Origin: Candidatus Sulfopaludibacter sp. SbA3
GTDB lineage: Bacteria > Acidobacteriota > Terriglobia > 20CM-2-55-15
Direction of reading: 5' to 3'
Assembly: GCA_945861845.1 (NCBI GenBank)
Contig: CAMAWS010000243.1
Coordinates: forward strand, 1-5,749
DNA: 5,749 nt
Shown here in pieces: positions 1 through 5,084 of the stretch. Under the pieces are notes generated by a model, which worked only from the letters and a program-made list of their open reading frames with translations, was not told where the DNA came from and did not search any database. Position 1 is the stretch's first letter. Each line of letters starts with the position of its first letter. The translations under genes were made by a program, and so were the position numbers.

Positions 1-1319
1 CGGGTGATGGCGAGCGCGTCTGCTGGAACGTCGTGGGTAATGGAAGAACCGGCAGCCACGTAAGCTCCCTTGCCGATTCGCACCGGTGCGATCAACTGCG
101 AGTCGGTTCCGATAAAGGCACCGTCCTCTATAAAGGTGGGATGCTTCTGGTGCCCGTCGAAGTTACAGGTAATGACGCCGGCTCCGATGTTGACGTCCTT
201 GCCAATGGTGGCGTCACCCAGGTACGCAAGATGCTGCGCCTTCGTTCCATCGCCCAGGCTCGATTTCTTGATCTCGACGAAATTCCCGATCTTGTTTCCA
301 TCTCCGACAGCCGCGCCCATTCGCAAGTGCGCAAACGGCCCGACCGAAGTATCTTCGCCCACCGAGCTGTCGGCAATGACGCACCCTTCGAGCACCGTGA
401 CTCGAGAGCCAATGCGCGAGTTCGAAATTCGCGTGTACGAGTGAATCGTCGCTTCTTCGCCAATGAAGCTCGTTCCATAGATCTGCACGGAAGGATAGAT
501 CACCGAGTCCATCCCGATCTGCACGTCATCATCGATGAACGTGCTGTCCGGATCGACAATGGTGACGCCTTCAGCCATCAATGACTCGCACTTCCGCCGG
601 CGCATGATGCAATCCACCGCCGCCAGTTCCTGCCGTGTGTTGATACCGGCGATCTCTGCCGGATCCGGAGCCTTCCATGCCGCCACCTTCAGTCCCTGGC
701 TTGCCATGATCCCGATAACGTCGGTGATGTAATACTCACTTTGCGCGTTCTTGTTTCGAATTTTCGCCAGGGCTTCAAAAAGAACGGCAGAGGAAAACAG
801 GTAGATCCCCGAATTGATTTCATTGATCTGCAGTATTTCGGGAGACGCGTCGCGATGCTCGACGATCGAATCGATTTCGTTGTCGTTTCTCCTGACGATC
901 CTTCCGTAACCGGCCGGGTCGGGTACGTCCGCTGTCAGCACCGACGCGCGATATCGGCCCGCCCGGTGGAACTTCACGAATGCTTCGAGGGTGCTCGAGC
1001 GAATCAGCGTCACGTCGCCCGGCAAAACGAGGAGATCGCCCTTGAACCCGGTAAAGCTATCGCGCGCTACAGTTGCGGCATGTCCGGTGCCCAGTTGTTC
1101 CTTCTGTTCGACGAAACTGGCCCCGCTCATCGATTCCTTCACCTTGTCGGCCTGGTAACCGACAACGATGCACACATCGGGGGTAACCGATCGAGCGGCG
1201 CGCACGACGTGTTCGAGCAGCGTACGGCCTCCCGCCTTGTGAAGGACTTTGGCTTTACGGGATTTCATGCGGGTGCCTTTACCCGCGGCAAGAATCAGGC
1301 TTCTAAGATTCTCTTCCAC
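1..1319 (-). CDS. glmU: Bifunctional GlmU: glucosamine-1-P acetyltransferase / GlcNAc-1-P uridyltransferase (3' end cut by window edge)
   Basis: Cytoplasmic enzyme that acetylates glucosamine-1-phosphate and then couples it to UTP, giving UDP-GlcNAc for peptidoglycan and LPS. I translated 439 complete codons plus the first two bases of an Arg codon. The N-terminal uridyltransferase domain (about 1-228) shows LILAAGKGTRMKS (8-20) with R17 and K24, QLGTGHA (75-81), GDV with the metal-binding D102, GYGRIV (137-142), INSGIY with N169, and GINTR with N227. The C-terminal left-handed beta-helix acetyltransferase domain keeps the acetyl-transfer residues at the same numbers as in E. coli GlmU: R333, K351, H363, Y366, N377, N386, A423 and R440. 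Y387 is Phe and S405 is Thr here. E. coli GlmU has 456 residues, so only about 15-20 residues lie outside the window. The GTG start at 1317-1319 was chosen because the first Met (residue 18) falls inside the nucleotide-binding loop. The start lies 7 nt after the glmR stop, so the two genes are probably translationally coupled. Family identity is very secure. Confidence 0.97.
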   Translation of the reverse strand, partial: MEENLRSLILAAGKGTRMKSRKAKVLHKAGGRTLLEHVVRAARSVTPDVCIVVGYQADKVKESMSGASFVEQKEQLGTGHAATVARDSFTGFKGDLLVLPGDVTLIRSSTLEAFVKFHRAGRYRASVLTADVPDPAGYGRIVRRNDNEIDSIVEHRDASPEILQINEINSGIYLFSSAVLFEALAKIRNKNAQSEYYITDVIGIMASQGLKVAAWKAPDPAEIAGINTRQELAAVDCIMRRRKCESLMAEGVTIVDPDSTFIDDDVQIGMDSVIYPSVQIYGTSFIGEEATIHSYTRISNSRIGSRVTVLEGCVIADSSVGEDTSVGPFAHLRMGAAVGDGNKIGNFVEIKKSSLGDGTKAQHLAYLGDATIGKDVNIGAGVITCNFDGHQKHPTFIEDGAFIGTDSQLIAPVRIGKGAYVAAGSSITHDVPADALAIT

Positions 1320-1326
1320 AAAATTC

Positions 1327-2298
1327 TCACAGTCCCGCCATTTCGAACACGGAGCGCGCAAGGCGGTCCGGGTCGTGACGAATGGCTCCGTCTTCCGCAA
1401 GCAGATCGCGTTCAGTCAGGTTGAGGCCCATTGCTTCGAGCCGCTGACGATCAATTTCGACCAGATCAGCTTCCTCCGCGATGTACTTCTTAAGGATGTC
1501 GCCTGATGGCGGCCTGTTATTCAGCAGGATGTGCGGAAACAAAGGCCCGCCGCAATGCTCATTGAGCGCGTGTACATGGTCCGCAACCGAATAGTGATCG
1601 GTCTCGCCTGGCTGCGTCATGATGTTCTGGATGTAGATCCTGGTCGCATTCGATGCCCTTACCGAATCGATGACCTCTTTGACGAGCATATTGGGAATCA
1701 GGCTCGTATACAACGAACCCGGGCCGATAGTAATGATATCTGCCTCAGCGATCGCACTCAGGGCGCCCGGCAGGGGCGGGGCGTCGGGAGGATTCAGCTG
1801 AATCCTCCGGATGCGTTTTCTGGAAGCGGTGATCTGTGTCTCGCCCTCCACCACGCTGCCGTCCTCAAGTTCGCCGCGCAACGACACACTGGAATTAGTC
1901 GAAGGATAAATCACGCCTTTGATCGCAAGAACTTCCGACGTGTGCCGGACGGCTTCGGCAAAGTCGCCGGTAACGGAGGCCATGGCAGTCAGAAAAAGAT
2001 TCCCGAAACTGTGATTGTGCAACCCTCCGTCGCTGGTGAATCGATAGCGGAACAGGCGGGACATCAGGCCCTCGTCTTCCGAAAGCGCGATCATGCAGTT
2101 GCGTATGTCCCCCGGAGGGAGCGCACCAAGTTCTTCGCGCAATCGGCCCGAGCTTCCTCCGTCATCGGTGACTGTGACAATCACGGAAAGCCGGGCGGGC
2201 GTGTTCTTTAGACCACGTAACAGGGTGGCGAGCCCGGAGCCGCCACCAATCGACACTATGCGCGGCGTTGTTAGACTGACTGCCGTTCTAAGTCGCAA
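1327..2298 (-). CDS. glmR: GlmR/YvcK family UDP-GlcNAc-binding regulatory protein (CofD-like fold)
   Basis: 323-residue member of the YvcK/GlmR (UPF0052, CofD-like) family, close to the usual length of about 320. In Bacillus subtilis this protein binds UDP-GlcNAc and stimulates the glucosamine synthase GlmS; mutants fail to grow on gluconeogenic carbon sources. Visible motifs are the nucleotide-binding loop GGGSG (18-22), TDDGGSSGRLR (44-54), PPGDIRNC (61-68), HSFGN (96-100), the signature GPGSLYTSLIPN (192-203) and NIMTQPGETD (225-234). It has no signal peptide or membrane segment, so it is cytoplasmic. The start is a TTG at 2296-2298, one base after the stop of the TPR gene, with the purine-rich AGAGAGATAGG before it. 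The first Met is at residue 70, far inside the conserved fold, so a non-ATG start is required. glmU follows after 7 nt. Regulation of UDP-GlcNAc supply is inferred from family and neighbour; catalysis of a CofD-type reaction is unlikely because no F420 genes are seen here. A perfect 22-bp palindrome lies inside the gene (1787-1808). Confidence 0.94.
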   Translation of the reverse strand: MRLRTAVSLTTPRIVSIGGGSGLATLLRGLKNTPARLSVIVTVTDDGGSSGRLREELGALPPGDIRNCMIALSEDEGLMSRLFRYRFTSDGGLHNHSFGNLFLTAMASVTGDFAEAVRHTSEVLAIKGVIYPSTNSSVSLRGELEDGSVVEGETQITASRKRIRRIQLNPPDAPPLPGALSAIAEADIITIGPGSLYTSLIPNMLVKEVIDSVRASNATRIYIQNIMTQPGETDHYSVADHVHALNEHCGGPLFPHILLNNRPPSGDILKKYIAEEADLVEIDRQRLEAMGLNLTERDLLAEDGAIRHDPDRLARSVFEMAGL

Positions 2299-2299
2299 C

Positions 2300-3109
2300 C
2301 TATCTCTCTGAAGGCGTCACTAACTGTTTGAAATCGGGATCCTCGGAAAGAGTTAAGAAGTCGTTGTCGCGCACGGCCTGAAAACGATTTTCCATCCGGT
2401 GCTGAATCGACTGCTTCAAATAGATCAGCGCCTGATCTCGATTGCCTTGCAGGGCATTAGCTGCCGCCAGGGCGTACAGCACGTGGTCCGCCTTGGGAGC
2501 GATTTTGAGCGCTTGTTGAAGATGTTGAATCGCAGATTGAAGTTCGCGGCGATTCAGGTCGCCAATGCCAACGTTGTAATGGTCATCCGCCGAGCGCAAC
2601 ACTTTCCGCCCATGCTCCTGCTTCTTGATCTCGCAGGCATGGATGAGGACCTTCGCGCGCCCCTGAATTTCCGACTCGTCAGAGTATTCATTGACGAGCT
2701 TTTCAAAGCATCGCCTCGCCCTGTCGTAATCCTCAGCGTGCATCAGCTTTAGACCTGCTTCATAAGCCTGCACGGCGCTGGCAAACTGCTTAGAGCGCAC
2801 TCGCTCTACCGGCGGGGCATGTCGAGCGGGCGCGGCCTTCTTTGTGATTTTCTTTGTGGTCTTCTTGGCGATCGTATTGGCGATCTTCTTTGTGGACTTC
2901 TTCGGCGCAGGGGCAACGCGGGAAGCAACCTTTGACGGCGGTTTCGAACTTCGCCTGGCGGGTTTCGCGACCTTTGCTTTCGCCGGCTTTCGCACGGCAG
3001 ACTTGGCCGGTTTCGCGGGTTTTGCCTTCAAAATAAGGGACTTAGCGGCTTTGGAAGGACGGGCCGCCACCTTGATTGACTTTGATTTTTCTTTTTTTTT
3101 CTTTGCCAT
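2300..3109 (-). CDS. TPR protein with lysine/alanine-rich, histone-H1-like N-terminal tail
   Basis: 269 residues from the ATG. Residues 1-100 are low-complexity and very basic, with about 29 Lys and 6 Arg but only one acidic residue, in AKPAK / KKTTKK style repeats resembling the tails of histone H1 or HU-like proteins. Such a tail could bind DNA, RNA or other polyanions (inference). Residues 108-238 hold TPR-type helical repeats: about 108-141 (AEDYDRARRCFEKLVNEY), 174-207 (RRELQSAIQHLQQALKIAP) and 208-238 (GNRDQALIYLKQSI). The C-terminus NDFLTLSEDPDFKQLV is a common ending of TPR proteins. There is no signal peptide or membrane segment. The ATG at 3107-3109 is preferred over an in-frame TTG at 3125-3127, because the promoter at 3146-3174 puts transcription start near 3139; the ATG leaves a leader of about 30 nt and the TTG only about 12 nt. 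It is the first gene of the operon with glmR and glmU, with 1 nt between its stop and the glmR start. A run of nine A residues covers codons 4-6. The function is unknown; TPR suggests a protein-interaction scaffold. Confidence 0.85.
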   Translation of the reverse strand: MAKKKKEKSKSIKVAARPSKAAKSLILKAKPAKPAKSAVRKPAKAKVAKPARRSSKPPSKVASRVAPAPKKSTKKIANTIAKKTTKKITKKAAPARHAPPVERVRSKQFASAVQAYEAGLKLMHAEDYDRARRCFEKLVNEYSDESEIQGRAKVLIHACEIKKQEHGRKVLRSADDHYNVGIGDLNRRELQSAIQHLQQALKIAPKADHVLYALAAANALQGNRDQALIYLKQSIQHRMENRFQAVRDNDFLTLSEDPDFKQLVTPSER

Positions 3110-3145
3110 CGGGTCCACTCGACTCAAGCGATAGAGAATGCGCCA

Positions 3146-3174
3146 CTTATACTTCCTTGCTAACCCGAAGTCAA
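3146..3174 (-). promoter_or_regulatory. Sigma70-type promoter for the TPR-glmR-glmU operon
   Basis: On the minus strand the sequence reads TTGACT (3174-3169), a 17-nt spacer, then TATAAG (3151-3146). Each hexamer matches 5 of 6 consensus bases and the spacer is optimal. Transcription would begin near 3139, about 30 nt before the ATG at 3109. The placement directly upstream of the first operon gene, with nothing else nearby to serve, supports a real promoter. It is predicted from sequence only. Confidence 0.7.
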
Positions 3175-3188
3175 GCAGGGCCCAAGCC

Positions 3189-3300
3189 GGGTACAGGTCT
3201 AATTCGGGGCAGACCCCTCGATTCCCTGTTCTTGTGCGGCGAAAGTGTTGATTCGAAAATAGAGGACTCAGGGGTCTTTCCGCGAATCAGACCTATACCC
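3189..3300. repeat. REPIN-like inverted-repeat element (two inverted hairpin units)
   Basis: Arm A (3189-3218) reads GGGTAC-AGGTCT-A-ATTCG-GGGC-AGACCCCT. The reverse complement of arm B (3270-3300) reads GGGTAT-AGGTCT-G-ATTCG-CGGAA-AGACCCCT. The roughly 30-bp arms therefore match over AGGTCT, ATTCG and AGACCCCT with only a few changes and one 1-nt indel. They are separated by 51 nt (3219-3269). Each arm can also fold alone, GGTCT pairing with AGACC around a 10-11 nt loop. Two REP-like hairpins in opposite orientation are the layout of a REPIN or BIME, a non-autonomous element moved by REP-associated tyrosine transposases. No transposase and no clear target duplication are visible. The element lies between csrA and the TPR operon promoter and contains no convincing gene. 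It might also protect or end the csrA transcript. Confidence 0.7.
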
Positions 3301-3353
3301 CGATTCGAGCTGCCTGGACGGCATCTTGTATATGTGCTGCGGGGAATTTCTGA

Positions 3354-3608
3354 CTAGAGCCGCTTCCGCACTCCGGCGGCTGCGGCGTATACATGGACTG
3401 GTTTTGGATCTAGTGGAGGAGTCTCACCCGTTGTCTTGGGTTCTTCTTCCAGAGAGTTGGGCAACTGTTCCATCCGCGTATGAATGGTGACATGTTTCGG
3501 CGCTTTGATGCCAAACCGCACACGACTGCGGCCGACTTCAAGAACCGTAATCTCGATGTCGTCAGCAATAATGATCTTCTGATCCTTCTTACGACTGATA
3601 ATGAGCAT
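3354..3608 (-). CDS. csrA: CsrA/RsmA-family carbon storage regulator with C-terminal extension
   Basis: 84 residues. CsrA is a small dimeric RNA-binding protein that recognises GGA motifs, usually in hairpin loops near ribosome binding sites, and controls translation or mRNA stability. Residues 1-43 align without gaps to E. coli CsrA: MLIISRK at 1-7 (L2, I3, R6), ITVLEV (20-25), VRFGIKAPK (30-38) and V40, H43. The main RNA-contact residue R44 of E. coli CsrA is Thr here, with Arg at 45 (HTRME), so the contact is lost or shifted by one position. Canonical CsrA is about 61 residues. This one has a Pro/Glu/Lys-rich tail of about 30 residues ending VRKRL, so an FliW-type or other partner surface may differ (inference). 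The ATG at 3606-3608 follows a purine-rich AGGAGAGG at 3620-3627. There are no flagellar or fliW genes next to it. It is transcribed toward the TPR operon but is separated from it by 244 bp containing an inverted-repeat element and another promoter. Confidence 0.93.
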   Translation of the reverse strand: MLIISRKKDQKIIIADDIEITVLEVGRSRVRFGIKAPKHVTIHTRMEQLPNSLEEEPKTTGETPPLDPKPVHVYAAAAGVRKRL

Positions 3609-3881
3609 TAAGCGCTACACCTCTCCTGCGAAGTACAACCACACTCCTGTAGAGAACGACTTGGTATCAAAAATACAACAGCGTTTTGGGCGACACTGTG
3701 CTACCTGACGCAGGAGAAGATTGGTGAGATTGTCTCTGTCTGCCCACGCGCCAAGTCTGGATTTCAGTCACTATTTCGCGGGGAGCCCTTCTATTTCTGT
3801 AAGTTTTCTGGCAGAATTGTGCCGCTTTACGGAACGGCCGGGCCGAAATAACACGATGCGAGAATTCACTTTCAGCTACGC
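3609..3881. other. Divergent intergenic region between csrA and the PBP4-type gene
   Basis: This 273-bp region must hold the 5' control regions of both flanking genes. I find no convincing sigma70 -35/-10 pair for either direction; the AT-richest stretch is near 3660-3680 on the csrA side. Upstream of the PBP gene there are two short perfect palindromes, TTCTG-G-CAGAA (3806-3816) and CGGCC-G-GGCCG (3835-3845), whose role is unknown. No RNA gene or credible small ORF was recognised. Confidence 0.5.
3615..3652 (-). promoter_or_regulatory. csrA leader: possible hairpin presenting two GGA motifs, one in the RBS
   Basis: In the csrA mRNA, CTACA (3652-3648) can pair perfectly with TGTAG (3619-3615). 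The 28-nt loop between them contains two CAGGAG motifs, with GGA at 3647-3645 and 3626-3624; the second is part of the AGGAGAGG ribosome-binding region. Paired GGA motifs over a ribosome site are the typical arrangement for CsrA repression and are known for csrA autoregulation in E. coli. The 5-bp stem is short, and any purine-rich RBS tends to contain GGA, so this is suggestive only. Confidence 0.4.
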
Positions 3882-5084
3882 ATGATCAGATACCTGCTTT
3901 CAACGGCATGCCTGATCCTGTTTCTCTTCTGGCCAATCCAGGCTCAGGAATTCGCTTCATCGTTTTCACACGCAGGCTCGATAGCGGAGATTGTTCCCGA
4001 GCGTTTCTCGACTGCCGCGGAGAGTTCGTACCTTAATACCCTGACCAAGCGCGGGTTCAAACTGGAAACGCAGGGATTCCTCATCGAATCGCTCGATGGT
4101 GCAGCCATTTACGCCGACTACCAGAGCGATATGACCTTCAATCCTGCGTCGGTAATCAAGGTTGCAACAACGTTTGCCGCCCTGTCCCGATTCGGCCCCG
4201 ATCGCAAGTTCCAGACGGCCTTTTACATGGATGGGGCTCTTAACAAGAAGACGCGTGTCCTCAAAGGCAATCTGATTCTGGCAGCCGAAGGCGATCCGAA
4301 CCTCTCAGCGACCGACATCAAGCAATTGATCCGCCAGGTCGCTCGATCCGGAATTTCGCGTGTAACCGGAGATCTCATCGTTGTTGGGCCGCTGTCGTTT
4401 GCGAACTACTACACCCGCGACCGCGCAATGAAGAGGCTGGGTGTCGTCCTTAATACCGTTGGCGTACGCATCGTCGGCGCAAGAAGGATCGGCCGCGAAG
4501 TCAGTGGATCCCTGGTGGCAAGTCACATCTCTTCGACTCTTCGCGACATCGTTCTTTTCCAAAATGCCCATAGCAGCAATCCTATTGCGGAGCGGCTTGG
4601 GGAAACCCTGGGCGGGCCCAAAGCCGTAGAACAATTCCTGATTGAGCAGGTGGGGATTCCGCAGCCCGAGATTCTTATCAGCCACACCTCCGGTCTGGAT
4701 GAGAACCGCATTACGCCCCGCAGCACCGTGCTGCTGTTCCGGGAACTGGTCGGATGGCTCGATGCGCACGACATGGCGCCTGAGGACGTTCTTCCAGTCG
4801 CTGGCGTCGATGATGGAACACTGAAAAGGCGTTTCTCTTCCGCCGATTACCGCGGTGGGATCGTTGCGAAGACCGGGTCGCTGCCCGGCACTGACGGAGG
4901 AGTGAGCACGCTTGCCGGTATCGTTTACACGAAGGACCACGGGCCGCTGGTGTTTTCGATATTCAATACGAGGGGATCCGTTCTGAGGTACAGACAGCTG
5001 CAGGACGTCTTCTTGAAGGCCGTCATCCAGGAATCGGGCGGCATTCCACTGACTAATGTGTCATTGCGTAAATCAAGTAATTAA
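3882..5084 (+). CDS. dacB: Compact PBP4-type (S13 family) D-alanyl-D-alanine carboxypeptidase/endopeptidase
   Basis: 400 residues. It begins with a signal peptide: MIR, a hydrophobic core at about 4-18, and a likely cleavage after IQA (21) before QEF, so the enzyme acts in the periplasm on peptidoglycan stem peptides. The three penicillin-binding motifs are present in order: SVIK (S90 nucleophile, K93) in FNPASVIKV, SSN (231-233) in AHSSNPIAERL, and KTG (330-332) in IVAKTGSLPGTDGG. Other S13 hallmarks are GDPNLS (137-142) and TSGLDENRITPR (269-280). E. coli PBP4 is 477 residues; here the stretch between SxxK and SxN is only about 140 residues, so the extra domains II/III inserted in PBP4 look strongly shortened. 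The gene is monocistronic on the plus strand and converges with the DUF4159 gene, overlapping its last 32 bp. The ATG at 3882 has no strong Shine-Dalgarno but sits exactly before the signal peptide. Whether it is a carboxypeptidase or an endopeptidase cannot be told from sequence; the gene symbol is by family. Confidence 0.92.
   Translation: MIRYLLSTACLILFLFWPIQAQEFASSFSHAGSIAEIVPERFSTAAESSYLNTLTKRGFKLETQGFLIESLDGAAIYADYQSDMTFNPASVIKVATTFAALSRFGPDRKFQTAFYMDGALNKKTRVLKGNLILAAEGDPNLSATDIKQLIRQVARSGISRVTGDLIVVGPLSFANYYTRDRAMKRLGVVLNTVGVRIVGARRIGREVSGSLVASHISSTLRDIVLFQNAHSSNPIAERLGETLGGPKAVEQFLIEQVGIPQPEILISHTSGLDENRITPRSTVLLFRELVGWLDAHDMAPEDVLPVAGVDDGTLKRRFSSADYRGGIVAKTGSLPGTDGGVSTLAGIVYTKDHGPLVFSIFNTRGSVLRYRQLQDVFLKAVIQESGGIPLTNVSLRKSSN

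Noticed and set aside
33..1424. Long plus-strand open frames (33-584 and 741-1424)
   Set aside because: They lie antisense to glmU, whose every catalytic motif is intact; their translations show no recognisable family and are shadows of the codon bias.
1531..2211. Plus-strand frame of 226 residues containing the same RIQLNPPDA peptide as GlmR
   Set aside because: The shared peptide is a direct result of the 22-bp palindrome; the frame is antisense to glmR and has no family resemblance.
3110..3127. Upstream TTG start for the TPR protein
   Set aside because: It would leave only about 12 nt of leader from the predicted transcription start and adds six unremarkable residues; the ATG at 3109 fits better.
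3076..3357. Plus-strand 93-residue frame across the TPR start and the intergenic repeat
   Set aside because: It runs antisense through the poly-lysine codons (giving poly-Phe) and the REPIN-like repeat; no support for coding.
3358..3381. AGCCGC/GCGGCT inverted repeat at the end of csrA as a terminator
   Set aside because: It lies inside the last csrA codons and is not followed by a U-run in the csrA mRNA.
3609..3881. A toxin-antitoxin, riboswitch or small RNA gene in the divergent intergenic region
   Set aside because: No recognisable conserved structure, terminator or coding signal was found.
4305..4940. Minus-strand frame of 211 residues inside the PBP4-type gene
   Set aside because: Antisense shadow of a gene with intact active-site motifs; no domain or credible start signal.
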